Below are positions 1 to 8,539 of a DNA stretch of 64,000 nucleotides, one piece after another. The position numbers and the translations under genes were made by a program. Under the pieces are notes generated by a model. The model saw nothing but the letters and a program-made list of their open reading frames with translations, was not told the DNA's origin and did no database searches. Each line of letters starts with the position of its first letter. The first letter of the stretch is position 1. The stretch comes from Conexibacter arvalis (GTDB lineage: Bacteria; Actinomycetota; Thermoleophilia; Solirubrobacterales; Solirubrobacteraceae): contig NZ_JACHNU010000009.1 in assembly GCF_014199525.1 (NCBI RefSeq), positions 1 to 64,000 on the forward strand, given 5' to 3'.

Positions 1-148
1 CTTGTCCTGGCCCGCTGGCCCCGCCGCCGACCACGAGAACCTCACAAATAGAAAGCCCCGCCCGAGGCCGCCGCGCACTTTGCGCGACAGCCTCGCTTGC
101 GGGCCTTTCGTCGTTCCGGGAGGCCGCCGGGGCGGGCGACGGCGGCGC
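1..148. other. Intergenic region downstream of dnaG, no supported gene
   Basis: This stretch follows the dnaG stop on the minus strand. A small hairpin (CGCGCA, loop CTT, TGCGCG, 72-86) could help end the dnaG transcript. A minus-strand GTG at 45 opens a frame that runs off the window edge, but only about 15 codons are visible. Another frame at 34 reads like the start of a Rossmann glycine-rich motif, which is too short to trust. I call no gene here. Confidence 0.5.
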
Positions 149-2089
149 TCAGCCGCTGGCCTGGATCTGCTCGCTGAGCGCGGCGAGCTGCCTGCGCACG
201 TCGCCCTCGGCCCGCTTCAGCTCGGTGATCCCGCCGGTCCCCTCGGCGCGCGCGACGGCGACGGCGCGGGCGAGCCGTCCCAGCTCGAGCACGAGCCGCG
301 CGTGTTCGAGGCTCGGCGAGGTCGCGCCGCTGTCGTTCGCCTCCTTCACCAGCTCGAAGACGAACTGCTCGACGTCGCCGTCGGGGACGTCGTCCATCGG
401 CGCCTCCAGCCGCCCGGGGGCGCGCAGGTGCTCGGCGCAGCGGCGGGCTATCGCGCTGGTGAGGTGCTGCTCGGGGTCGATCCATGCGAGCGCCTGCGCC
501 CCCTCGCGCGGCAGCGCGACGCAGAGCGCGAGAAAGTCCCGCTCGGCCCGCGCGCTGGCGGCCGGCGCGCTCGCGACCGAGGTCGCCGTCGGCGCCGGCG
601 CGCCGCGCTCGGGTCCCGGGTCGGCATCGGCGAGCGAGGCCCAGTAGGCGCTCTCGTCGTCGGCGCCCGGGCCCTCCCACGACGGCTCGTGCCGGCCGGA
701 CTCGCCGGACCAGCGGTCGTCCCAGCCGCCGTCGCCCGCGGCTGGCGCCGAGGCCGTACGCGCGGGGGCCGCGGCGGCCGGCGCGGCCTGCTGCTCCAGC
801 AGGGTCGCGGCGAGCTGGTCGGAGAGGCCGAGGCGCGCGGCGATGCGGGCGATCAGCTCCTCGCGCAGCACGCTCGGCGGCACCGGCGCGATCACCGGGC
901 GCAGCTCGGCGAGCGCGCGGTCCTTGCCCTCGGCGTCACCGAGGTCGGCGCTGGCGAGCACCTTGTCGACGTGGAAGGAGACGAACGGGACCGACCTGCC
1001 GACCCGCTCTCGGACCGCCTCCGCCCCGTCGCGCTGGATCAGGTCGGCCGGGTCCATCCCCTGCGGCAGCGAGACGACGCGCAGCTCCAGTCTGCGCCCG
1101 GCCGCGATCCGCGACGCGCGCACCATCGCCTCCTGGCCGGCGCCGTCGGCGTCGAGCGCGAGCACGAGCGTTCTGGCGGTCCGCTCCAGCTCGCGCGCCT
1201 GCTCGTCGGTCAGCGAGGTGCCCATCACGCCGACGGCGTTCTCGATGCCGGCCTGGTGGAGCGCGAGGACGTCGGTGTAGCCCTCCGCCAGGACGATCGA
1301 CCCGGCGCGCGAGGCGGGGCGCCGCGCGATGTCGATGCCGAACAGCTGGCTGCCCTTGTGGAAGACCTCGCCCTCGCTCGTGTTGAGGTACTTCGGCGGC
1401 TGGTTGTCGCGCATCGCGCGGGCGCCGAAGCCGACGACGCGGCCGCGCGAGTCGGCGAGCGGGAACATGATCCGCTCGCGGAAGCGGTCGTAGAGCGATC
1501 CGCGGCGCTGCCTCGAGCGCTGCGCCAGCCCGGTCGCCAGCAGCTCGTCCTCGCTGAAGCCGGCCTGGCGCGAGCCGAGCAGCATCTTGTCCCACGCGCT
1601 CGGCGCGTAGCCGACGCGGAACGTTCTCAGCGTGCTCTCGTTCAGCCCGCGCGCGGCGAGGTAGTCGCGCGCCCGCGCCGCCTCGTTCGACTCCCACAGG
1701 TAGCGGGCGTAGTAGGCGGCGGCGCGGTCGAGCAGCGAGTGGAGCCGCTCGCGGCGCTCCCGGCGCGCTCGCGCCTGCGGATCCTCGTCCTCCAGCTCGA
1801 GCGCGACGCCGAACCGCTGCGCGAGCGACTCCAGCGCGCCTCTGAAGTCGAGCCCCTCGGTCTGCATCACGAAGTCGAACGGGTCTCCCGACTCCTGGCA
1901 GCCGAAGCAGTGGTAGTGCTTCTCCTCCGGGCGGACGTGGAAGGAGCCGGTGCGCTCGTCGTGGAACGGGCAGCGGCCGAAGTACGAGTTGTGCCCGGCC
2001 CGGCGCAGCTCGGTGCGCGTCGAGACGAGCGCGATCATGTCGACGGCGTCGCGGACGCGGTCCTTGGAGTCGGCGGTGTAGCGGCTCAC
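149..2089 (-). CDS. dnaG: DNA primase DnaG
   Basis: The 646-residue protein makes the RNA primers for replication at the fork. Its N-terminal zinc-binding domain shows C40, H43, C61 and C64 (CPFH, then CFGC). The catalytic core and Toprim domain follow, with the acidic residues in VLAEGYTD (E269) and ALDADGAG (D312, D314). A low-complexity Ala/Pro/Gly-rich linker of roughly 90 residues separates the core from a C-terminal domain of the type that binds the replicative helicase. The GTG start at 2089 lies inside the dgt stop (GTGA, 4-base overlap), so translation is probably coupled. The dgt-dnaG pairing is common in Actinobacteria. Family assignment is secure; the linker length is only approximate. 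Confidence 0.96.
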   Translation of the reverse strand: MSRYTADSKDRVRDAVDMIALVSTRTELRRAGHNSYFGRCPFHDERTGSFHVRPEEKHYHCFGCQESGDPFDFVMQTEGLDFRGALESLAQRFGVALELEDEDPQARARRERRERLHSLLDRAAAYYARYLWESNEAARARDYLAARGLNESTLRTFRVGYAPSAWDKMLLGSRQAGFSEDELLATGLAQRSRQRRGSLYDRFRERIMFPLADSRGRVVGFGARAMRDNQPPKYLNTSEGEVFHKGSQLFGIDIARRPASRAGSIVLAEGYTDVLALHQAGIENAVGVMGTSLTDEQARELERTARTLVLALDADGAGQEAMVRASRIAAGRRLELRVVSLPQGMDPADLIQRDGAEAVRERVGRSVPFVSFHVDKVLASADLGDAEGKDRALAELRPVIAPVPPSVLREELIARIAARLGLSDQLAATLLEQQAAPAAAAPARTASAPAAGDGGWDDRWSGESGRHEPSWEGPGADDESAYWASLADADPGPERGAPAPTATSVASAPAASARAERDFLALCVALPREGAQALAWIDPEQHLTSAIARRCAEHLRAPGRLEAPMDDVPDGDVEQFVFELVKEANDSGATSPSLEHARLVLELGRLARAVAVARAEGTGGITELKRAEGDVRRQLAALSEQIQASG

Positions 2090-3135
2090 GGGTCGAAGGC
2101 GTTCGGGACCGCGAGCGACTGGAACTGGCGGATGCAGTAGCGGTCGGTCATCCCCGCGAGGTAGTCGGTGACGCGCGCGGCGAGGTCGTCGTCGTGCTCG
2201 GGCAGCAGCGACGGCAGCTGCTCGGGATGGGCCGTGTAGTGGTCGAAGAGGGAGCGCAGCACGAGCTCTATCTTCCCGTGTTCGGCGCGCGCGGCCGGTC
2301 CGAGGTAGACGCGCTCGAACATGAAGCTGCGCAGCGCCGCCATCGCCGCCCCGGCCTCCTCGCCCTGCGCGATGTCGCCGGCGCGGGCCGACTGCTCGAC
2401 GACGTCGTGGACGAGCGCGTCGATCCGCTTCGGCCCGGTCGCGCCGAGCACGGCGATCGGCTCGCGCGGGAGGTCGGCCTCGGCGAGCACGCCGGCGCGG
2501 ACGGCGTCGTCGATGTCGTGGTTGATGTAGGCGACCCGGTCGAGCAGGCGGACGATCCTCCCCTCGGGGGTCGCGGGCATCGGCGCGCGTCCGGAGTGGC
2601 CGGCGATCCCGTCGCGGACCTGCTCGGTGAGGTTGAGGCCGGCGCCGTCGCGCTCCAGCCGCTCGACGATCCGCAGCGAGTGCTCGTGGTGGCGGAAGCG
2701 CCTCCCGAAGCGCTGCTTGACGCAGCGGTCGATCACGTCCTCGCCGATGTGGCCGAACGGCGGGTGGCCGAGGTCGTGGCCGAGCCCGATCGCCTCGGTC
2801 AGGTCCTCGTTGAGCCCGAGCGCGCGGGCGACGGTCCGCGAGACCTGGGTCACCTCCAGCGTGTGCGTGAGCCGGGTGCGGTAGTGGTCGCCCTCCGGCG
2901 CCACGAACACCTGCGTCTTGTGCTTCAGCCGCCGGAACGCCTTGCTGTGGACGATCCGGTCGCGGTCGCGCTGGAACGGCGTCCTCAGCCCGCACGTCTC
3001 CTCCTGCCGCTCGCGCAGCGCCGGGTACGAGCGGGTCGCCTGCGGCGCCAGCGTCGCCTCCTCGATCTCGCGGACGCGCGCCTCGAACGCGTCCGCGACG
3101 GGGCCGGTCGGGTGAGTGCGCGTGAGCGACGACAT
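2086..3135 (-). CDS. dgt: dGTP triphosphohydrolase-like HD-domain protein
   Basis: The 349-residue protein belongs to the dNTP triphosphohydrolase branch of the HD superfamily, which cleaves dNTPs to the nucleoside and triphosphate and so limits dNTP pools. The HD metal site is visible: H91 in TRLTHTLEV and H120-D121 in GLGHDLGHPPFGH, with the typical FRRLKHKTQVF segment before it. I chose the ATG at 3135. The frame stays open further upstream to 3228, but those codons look unlike the family N-terminus. It overlaps dnaG by 4 bases, so nucleotide sanitation and primase synthesis are probably coordinated. Substrate preference cannot be read from sequence. Confidence 0.9.
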   Translation of the reverse strand: MSSLTRTHPTGPVADAFEARVREIEEATLAPQATRSYPALRERQEETCGLRTPFQRDRDRIVHSKAFRRLKHKTQVFVAPEGDHYRTRLTHTLEVTQVSRTVARALGLNEDLTEAIGLGHDLGHPPFGHIGEDVIDRCVKQRFGRRFRHHEHSLRIVERLERDGAGLNLTEQVRDGIAGHSGRAPMPATPEGRIVRLLDRVAYINHDIDDAVRAGVLAEADLPREPIAVLGATGPKRIDALVHDVVEQSARAGDIAQGEEAGAAMAALRSFMFERVYLGPAARAEHGKIELVLRSLFDHYTAHPEQLPSLLPEHDDDLAARVTDYLAGMTDRYCIRQFQSLAVPNAFDP

Positions 3136-3213
3136 CGCACCACTGATTCTGGCACTGCGCGAGGCGTCGAGCCGACGCGTTCGGCTGCGCGGTACACGCC
3201 TGTTTGCAGTTGC

Positions 3214-3241
3214 GCGCCGATACGCCACTTTCCCTTACAGT
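3214..3241 (+). promoter_or_regulatory. Possible promoter of the collagen-like gene
   Basis: In the divergent intergenic region, TTGCAG (3214-3219) and TACAGT (3236-3241) are separated by 16 bases and lie about 30 bases before the start at 3272. The -35 match is weak and the -10 fits only the loose TAnnnT pattern, so this is a guess from position and composition. Confidence 0.3.
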
Positions 3242-3271
3242 GCCCGCCACCCAAACCAGGAGGGAACATCG

Positions 3272-3862
3272 ATGAAGCGATTCGTGCGCATCGGGGTCAT
3301 CGCGGGACTCGTGCTCGCCGTCGCGCTCGCCGGCTCCGCGACCGCCGCGAAGCTGATCACCGGCAAGGACATCAAGGACGGGTCGATCGGCCTCGCCGAC
3401 CTCAGCAAGTCGGCGAAGAAGGGGCTCAGAGGCAAGGCCGGCAAGCGGGGCCCTGCGGGGCAGGCCGGGCCCGCCGGCGCGCCCGGACCGGCCGGGCCGG
3501 CGGGGCCGGCCGGACCTGCCGGACCGCCCGGGGCGCAGTCGATCGCGACGGTCGTGAGAGCAGTGACGGTCACGGCGCCGCCGGATGACGCCGCCCGGGG
3601 CGAGGCCAGGTGCCCCGCCGGAATGGTCGCGGTCGGCGGCAGTGTCAACCACTGGGCGATGTATCCGGGCGTCGACGAGCCGAGCGCGGACGGGACCGGC
3701 TGGGTTGGCGTCGTCTACAACCCGGCTTCGACGGCGGAGACGTTCGACGTGACGGTCATCTGCGCGACCGGTACCGCGACCGTGCCGGCGGCGGCTGCGG
3801 CCGGCCTGGCGAGCCCGCGTGCGGCGAAGGCGGCGCTGCGCGAGCGCTTCGCGGGCCGCTGA
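3272..3862 (+). CDS. Exported collagen-like repeat protein
   Basis: The 196-residue protein starts at an ATG preceded by a strong Shine-Dalgarno sequence (AGGAGGG, 3258-3264). It has an N-terminal signal peptide or anchor (about residues 5-26), then the LITGKDIKDGSI segment that often precedes collagen-like repeats in actinobacterial surface proteins. A short Gly-X-Y tract follows (about residues 51-89, many GPA triplets). The C-terminal domain of about 105 residues contains only two cysteines (in EARCPAG and VICATG), which could form a disulphide. A trimeric surface role is inferred from the collagen tract. The gene is monocistronic, divergent from dgt and convergent with ppdK, and is one of few plus-strand genes here. 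Confidence 0.85.
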   Translation: MKRFVRIGVIAGLVLAVALAGSATAAKLITGKDIKDGSIGLADLSKSAKKGLRGKAGKRGPAGQAGPAGAPGPAGPAGPAGPAGPPGAQSIATVVRAVTVTAPPDDAARGEARCPAGMVAVGGSVNHWAMYPGVDEPSADGTGWVGVVYNPASTAETFDVTVICATGTATVPAAAAAGLASPRAAKAALRERFAGR

Positions 3863-3878
3863 GGGTCCGATGTGAGCG

Positions 3879-3911
3879 GAGCGGCGGCGGATGGGGCATT
3901 CGCCGCCGCTC
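3879..3911. terminator. Bidirectional terminator-like hairpin
   Basis: An 11-base perfect inverted repeat (GAGCGGCGGCG at 3879-3889, complement at 3901-3911) with an 11-base loop lies between the convergent collagen-like gene and ppdK. There is no T-run on either side, so if it terminates transcription it does so as a GC-only hairpin. Confidence 0.6.
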
Positions 3912-3929
3912 GCGTGTCGTCTGGCGGCC

Positions 3930-6638
3930 TTACGCTCGCGCCGCCACCCGCTCGGCCGCCGCCGCGCGCGCCGCGGCGACGCGGGCGATCGGGACGCGGA
4001 ACGGGGAGCAGGAGACGTAGTCGATGCCCGAGTGGTGGAAGAAGTCGATCGAGTCGGGGTCGCCGCCGTGCTCGCCGCAGACGCCGAGCTTCAGCGCGTG
4101 CTTCGTCTTGCGGCCCAGCCAGGCGGCCATCCGGACCATCTGGCCGACGCCGGGGGTGTCGAGCGTCTCGAACGGGGAGCGGTCGATGATCTTGCGCTCC
4201 AGGTAGACGCCCATGAACTTCGACTCGACGTCGTCGCGCGAGAAGCCGAGCGCGGTCTGGGTCAGGTCGTTGGTGCCGAAGGAGAAGAAGTCGGCGTGCT
4301 CGGCGATGCTGTCGGCGAGGAAGCAGGCGCGCGGCAGCTCGATCATCGTGCCGACGAGGAAGTCCTCGCCGACCTCGAGGCCGCGCTCGTGCGCCGCGTC
4401 GCAGACCAGCCGGCGCAGCGTCTCCAGCTCGATCTCGTAGTCGACCAGCGGGATCATCACCTCCAGCAGCGGCGCTCTGCCGGTCCGCTCGCGCACCGCC
4501 GCGGCGGCCGCGAAGATCGCAACCGCCTGCATCTCGTAGATCTCCGGGTAGAGGATCCCCAGCCGGCAGCCGCGCGTGCCGAGCATCGGGTTGACCTCCT
4601 CCAGCGCCTTCACGCGCACGAGCGTCCGCTCCAGCTCGGCGACCTTGCCGCCGCCCGCGCCGCCGAGCGCCGCGCCCTCGTCGCGCAGGCGCTCCAGCTC
4701 GTGCTCGATCTCGTGGCGCTGCGGCAGGAACTCGTGCAGTGGCGGGTCGAGCAGGCGGATGCAGACCGGCGCGCCGGCCATCGCGTCGAAGAGGCCCTCG
4801 AAGTCGGCCTGCTGCAGCGGCAGCAGCTCGGCCAGCGCGGCCCGGCGCCGCTCCTCGTCCTCGGCCATGATCATCGCCTGCATCTTCGGCTGGCGGTCGG
4901 CGGCCATGAACATGTGCTCGGTGCGGCAGAGGCCGATCCCCTCGGCGCCGAATCTGCGCGCCCGCTGGGCGTCCTGGGGCGTGTCGGCGTTGGCGCGCAC
5001 GCCGAGCGTGCGCAGCTCGTCGCTCCACTCCAGCACCTGCTCGAACTGCGGGCTCCACTCGGCGGCGACGAGCGGGACGTCGTCGGTGGTGATCAGGCCG
5101 GTCGAGCCGTTGATCGCGATCTGCTCGCCGGCGCGGACCACGACGCCGCCCGGCGCCCGTATCTCGCCGCCGTCGACGTCGATCTCCAGCGAGGAGGCGC
5201 CGCAGACGCACGGCCGCCCCATCCCGCGCGCGACCAGCGCCGCGTGCGAGGCCTTGCCGCCCTCGCTCGTCAAGATCCCTCTGGCGGCGTGGAAGCCGGC
5301 GACGTCGTCGGCCTCGGTGAACGGCCGCACGAGGATCACCGCTCTCCCCTCCTCCGCGGCGGCGACGGCGTCGTCGGCGGTGAAGACGACCGCGCCCTTC
5401 GCCGCGCCCGGCGAGGCGGCGACGCCGCGCGCTATCGCACGGACCTCGGCGTTCGGGTCGAAGGTCGGATGCAGGAGCGCGTCGAGCTTGGCGACGTCGA
5501 CCGTCAGCAGCGCCTGCTCCTTGCTGAGCAGCCCCTCCTCGACCGCGTCGACGGCGAAGCGCACGGCGGCCTGCGCCGGCCGCTTCGCGTTGCGCGTCTG
5601 GAGCATGTAGAGATGCCCCTCCTCGATCGTGAACTCGACGTCCTGCATGTCGCCGTAGTGCGACTCGAGCGTTCTGAGGATCTCCATCAGCTCGGCATGG
5701 GCGTCGGGCATGATCTCGGCCAGCTCGGCGATCTCGCGCGTGTTGCGGACGCCCGAGACGACGTCCTCGCCCTGGGCGTTCTGGAGGAAGTCGCCGGAGG
5801 GCTCGGGCGCGCCGGTCACCTCGTCGCGGCTGAAGGCGACGCCCGAGCCGGACGTGTCGCCCTTGTTGCCGAAGACCATCTGCTGGACGTTGACCGCCGT
5901 CCCCCAGTCGTCGGGGATGCGGTTGATGCGGCGGTAGTGGATCGCGCGCTCGCCCATCCACGAGTCGAAGACGGCGCGGATCGCCTGGCGCAGCTGCTCG
6001 CCCGGGTCCTGCGGGAAGCGCTCGCCGGTCTGCTCCTCGAACAGCGCCTTGAAGCGCCCGGTCAGCTCGCGCAGCGCGTCGACGTCGAGCTCGGTGTCGA
6101 GCTTCACGCCGCGCTCGCCCTTCAGCTCCCTGATCGTCGCCTCCAGCCGCTCGCCCGGGACGCCGCGGACGACGTTGCCGAACATCTGCACGAAGCGGCG
6201 GTAGGAGTCCCACGCGAAGCGCGGGTTGCCGGTCTTCGCCGCGAGCCCCTCGACCGAGACGTCGTTGAGGCCGAGGTTGAGGACGGTGTCCATCATCCCC
6301 GGCATCGACTCGCGCGCGCCGGAGCGGACCGAGACCAGCAGCGGGTCCTCGCCGTCGCCGAGCCGCTTGCCGACGAGCGCCTCGAGCCGCTCCAGCGCCG
6401 CGGCGACCTGGCCGGCGAGCCCGTCCGGCTCGCTGCGGTCGGCGCGCATGTACTCGACGCACGCCTCGGTCGTGATCGTGAAGCCGGCGGGCACCCGCTC
6501 GGCGCCGAGCAGGCGCGTCATCTCCGCGACGTTGGCGCCCTTGCCCCCGAGCAGGTCGCGCATCTCGCGCGACCCCTCCGAGAAGTCGTAGACGTAGGTG
6601 TCGCGCCGGGTTTCAGTGGCGGTCTGGGTCTCGGTCAT
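3930..6638 (-). CDS. ppdK: Pyruvate, phosphate dikinase
   Basis: The 902-residue enzyme interconverts ATP, pyruvate and phosphate with AMP, PEP and pyrophosphate. The N-terminal ATP-grasp domain has LGGKGANVAEM and the SVRSGARESMPGMM loop. The swivelling domain carries the phosphohistidine at about residue 465 (GGKASHAALVARGMG). The C-terminal PEP/pyruvate barrel includes GVCGEHGG and the catalytic cysteine in YVSCSPFRVP (about residue 877). The residue two before the histidine is Ala, whereas many PPDKs have Thr there, the position phosphorylated by plant and some bacterial regulatory proteins. This enzyme therefore probably escapes that control. It overlaps the recO stop by 4 bases (ATGA). 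Length is normal for the family. Confidence 0.96.
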   Translation of the reverse strand: MTETQTATETRRDTYVYDFSEGSREMRDLLGGKGANVAEMTRLLGAERVPAGFTITTEACVEYMRADRSEPDGLAGQVAAALERLEALVGKRLGDGEDPLLVSVRSGARESMPGMMDTVLNLGLNDVSVEGLAAKTGNPRFAWDSYRRFVQMFGNVVRGVPGERLEATIRELKGERGVKLDTELDVDALRELTGRFKALFEEQTGERFPQDPGEQLRQAIRAVFDSWMGERAIHYRRINRIPDDWGTAVNVQQMVFGNKGDTSGSGVAFSRDEVTGAPEPSGDFLQNAQGEDVVSGVRNTREIAELAEIMPDAHAELMEILRTLESHYGDMQDVEFTIEEGHLYMLQTRNAKRPAQAAVRFAVDAVEEGLLSKEQALLTVDVAKLDALLHPTFDPNAEVRAIARGVAASPGAAKGAVVFTADDAVAAAEEGRAVILVRPFTEADDVAGFHAARGILTSEGGKASHAALVARGMGRPCVCGASSLEIDVDGGEIRAPGGVVVRAGEQIAINGSTGLITTDDVPLVAAEWSPQFEQVLEWSDELRTLGVRANADTPQDAQRARRFGAEGIGLCRTEHMFMAADRQPKMQAMIMAEDEERRRAALAELLPLQQADFEGLFDAMAGAPVCIRLLDPPLHEFLPQRHEIEHELERLRDEGAALGGAGGGKVAELERTLVRVKALEEVNPMLGTRGCRLGILYPEIYEMQAVAIFAAAAAVRERTGRAPLLEVMIPLVDYEIELETLRRLVCDAAHERGLEVGEDFLVGTMIELPRACFLADSIAEHADFFSFGTNDLTQTALGFSRDDVESKFMGVYLERKIIDRSPFETLDTPGVGQMVRMAAWLGRKTKHALKLGVCGEHGGDPDSIDFFHHSGIDYVSCSPFRVPIARVAAARAAAAERVAARA

Positions 6639-7399
6639 CCGGGCACTCTAATGGTCGGACCACTTTGATGGCGCCGGACGCGCGCCAGCGGGCGCAGATG
6701 GACGTGCGCGTGGTGCTCGGCGGTCTCGGCGATCGCGCGCTCGGCCTGGCGCAGCGCGCGATCGCCGGCGTCCGGCGCCTCGGCCAGCGGGCGGCCGAGC
6801 GCGGCGACGAGGAAGCCGTGCGCCTCCTCGCTCAGCGGGAAGGCCGACGCCTCGCAGGCGGTGCAGACGACGCCGCCGGCGGCGCCGGAGAAGCCGCTCA
6901 GGTGGTCGCTCTCGCCGCAGGAGGCGCACGACGCCAGCTGCGGCGTGAAGCCGCCGGCGACGAGCAGCTTGAGGCGGAAGGCGAGCTGGGCCGCCGGGCG
7001 CGCGTGGACGGGGTCGCCGTCGAGCAGGCGCAGCTCGTTGGCGAGCAGGTGGAAGACCGCGGGGCTCGGGTCGTCGGTCTCGAACAGGCGCGCGACGGCA
7101 TCGCAGGCGCGGGCGGCGGCGTCGAGCGTGTCGGCCCGCTCGCGCAGCCTGCCGTGCGCGGCCAGCGTGTCGGCGCTCGTGACGGTGTGGAGGTCGCCGC
7201 GGCTGAGGTGGAGGTTGACGCTGAGGTGGAAGAACGGCTCCAGCCGCGCGCCGAAGCGGCTGCGCGTTCTGCGGGCGCCCTTCGCGATCGCGCCGACGCG
7301 CCCGTGCTCGGGCGTGTACAGGTGGAGGATCCGGTCGGCCTCGCCGTAGCGGATCGAGCGCAGCACGATCGCCTCGGTGCGCAGCGAGCGGCGGCTCAT
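6635..7399 (-). CDS. recO: DNA repair protein RecO
   Basis: The 254-residue protein is the recombination mediator that, with RecF and RecR, loads RecA onto SSB-coated DNA. The N-terminal OB-fold segment (TEAIVLRSIRYGEADRI) and the helical C-terminal part are recognisable. A four-cysteine zinc site is present (CASC followed by CTAC about 20 residues later), as in RecO of Deinococcus and many Gram-positive bacteria. The ATG at 7399 gives the normal N-terminus. It is the first gene of a recO-ppdK pair with a 4-base overlap; the pairing has no obvious functional logic. Confidence 0.93.
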   Translation of the reverse strand: MSRRSLRTEAIVLRSIRYGEADRILHLYTPEHGRVGAIAKGARRTRSRFGARLEPFFHLSVNLHLSRGDLHTVTSADTLAAHGRLRERADTLDAAARACDAVARLFETDDPSPAVFHLLANELRLLDGDPVHARPAAQLAFRLKLLVAGGFTPQLASCASCGESDHLSGFSGAAGGVVCTACEASAFPLSEEAHGFLVAALGRPLAEAPDAGDRALRQAERAIAETAEHHAHVHLRPLARVRRHQSGPTIRVPG

Positions 7400-7491
7400 C
7401 GGCCGGCCCTCCCTGCCCCGCGCGCCGGCGGCCGCGCGGCACCCGAGACGCGATCGTCTCGGAGATCGTCGGACATTTCGACCGAGGTCGC

Positions 7492-7497
7492 TATATT
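7492..7497 (+). promoter_or_regulatory. Near-consensus -10 element of the glutaredoxin gene
   Basis: TATATT (5 of 6 against TATAAT) ends 10 bases before the glutaredoxin ATG at 7508. Transcription would then start at or within a few bases of the start codon, giving a leaderless or nearly leaderless mRNA. No convincing -35 is present 16-18 bases upstream. Confidence 0.45.
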
Positions 7498-7507
7498 CAA
7501 TGAAGTA

Positions 7508-7762
7508 ATGGCCAAGATCACGCTCTACACGACAGATTTCTGCCCCTACTGCGTCCGCGCGAAGCAGCTGCTGGAGAAGCGGGAGCTGGCGTTCGAGGAG
7601 GTCAATCTCGCACGCGACCCCGACGGACGCGCGAAGCTCGTCGAGCTGACCGGGATGATGACCTTCCCCCAGATCGTCATCGGCGAGCAGCCGATCGGCG
7701 GCTTCGACCAGCTCGCCGCCGCCGACCGCAGCGGCAAGCTCGTCGAGCTGCTCGCGGCGTAG
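7508..7762 (+). CDS. Glutaredoxin (GrxC-type)
   Basis: The 84-residue protein is a classical dithiol glutaredoxin with the CPYC active site at residues 12-15, the TFPQIVI cis-proline segment and the GGFDQL glutathione/substrate loop. It would reduce disulphides in the cytoplasm, with glutathione or another low-molecular-weight thiol. No Shine-Dalgarno sequence precedes the ATG, and a TATATT box lies only 10 bases upstream, which suggests leaderless translation. A two-codon frame (ATG AAG TAA) ends on the first base of the start codon. The gene stands alone on the plus strand between two minus-strand units. Confidence 0.92.
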   Translation: MAKITLYTTDFCPYCVRAKQLLEKRELAFEEVNLARDPDGRAKLVELTGMMTFPQIVIGEQPIGGFDQLAAADRSGKLVELLAA

Positions 7763-7789
7763 CCGCGGCCTCCCGCCCGCGCCCCTCTC

Positions 7790-8539
7790 CTAGATCCGCT
7801 TCGCCTCCAGCAGACGCCGCAGGAAGCGGCGGGTCTCGGGGTGCTCGGGCTCGGTGAAGATCCGCTCAGGATCGCCGCGCTCGACGATCAGCCCCTCGTG
7901 CAGGAAGCAGACCTCGTCGGCGACCTCGCGCGCGAACCCCATCTCGTGGGTGGTGATCAGCATCGTGATCCCCTCCGCCTTCAGCTCCCGGACCGCCTCC
8001 AGGACCTCCCCGACCAGCTCGGGGTCGAGCGCGCTGGTGACCTCGTCGAGCAGCAGCGCCCGCGGGCTCGGCGCCAGCGCGCGCACGATCGCGACGCGCT
8101 GCTGCTGGCCGCCCGACAGCCGGTCGGGATAGGCCTCCTCGCGGCCGGCGAGGCCGAAGCGCGCGAGCAGCTCGCGCGCCCGCGTCTCCGCCTCCGCCTT
8201 CGGCACGCCGTGGGCGCGCCGCGGCGCGAGCGTGACGTTGTCGAGCACGGTCAGGTGCGGGAAGAGGTTGAACGCCTGGAAGACCATCCCGAGCCGCTTG
8301 CGGACGCCGTGCGGCTGGACCGCGGGGTCGGTGATCACCTCGCCGTCGACGAGCACGTCGCCGTCGTCGATCTCGTCGAGCAGATCGATGCACCGCAGCA
8401 GCGTCGACTTGCCCGAGCCCGACGCGCCGATCAGCGCGACCGCCTCGTGCTCGCGCACCTCAAGGTCGATCCCGCGCAGGACCGGCAGCTCGCCGTAGGC
8501 CTTCGTGACGCCGCGGACCTCGATCACCGGTCTGCTCAC
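7790..8539 (-). CDS. Polar amino acid ABC transporter ATPase
   Basis: The 249-residue ATPase is of the GlnQ/HisP type. It shows Walker A (GASGSGKST), the Q-loop (FQAFNLFPHLTVLDN), the LSGGQQQRVAIVRAL signature, Walker B (LLLDEVTSALDPE) and the switch histidine (TTHEMGFA). It powers amino acid uptake through the permease encoded immediately upstream. The GTG start at 8539 overlaps the permease stop by 4 bases (GTGA). It is the last gene of a binding protein-permease-ATPase operon. The substrate is probably glutamine, glutamate or another polar amino acid; sequence alone does not settle it. Confidence 0.93.
   Translation of the reverse strand: MSRPVIEVRGVTKAYGELPVLRGIDLEVREHEAVALIGASGSGKSTLLRCIDLLDEIDDGDVLVDGEVITDPAVQPHGVRKRLGMVFQAFNLFPHLTVLDNVTLAPRRAHGVPKAEAETRARELLARFGLAGREEAYPDRLSGGQQQRVAIVRALAPSPRALLLDEVTSALDPELVGEVLEAVRELKAEGITMLITTHEMGFAREVADEVCFLHEGLIVERGDPERIFTEPEHPETRRFLRRLLEAKRI

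Noticed and set aside
1-45. A partial minus-strand gene running off the left edge
   Set aside because: Only about 15 codons are visible and two different frames look equally possible.
2-2140. A plus-strand open frame of 712 codons across dnaG
   Set aside because: It is the antisense shadow of dnaG with biased composition and no start signal.
3136-3228. An N-terminal extension of Dgt to the start at 3228
   Set aside because: The extra residues are Arg/Ser-rich, unlike the family, and would overlap the promoter region of the divergent gene.
3891-6668. A plus-strand open frame of 925 codons across ppdK
   Set aside because: It mirrors ppdK codon positions, has no family similarity, and ppdK on the other strand has all catalytic motifs.
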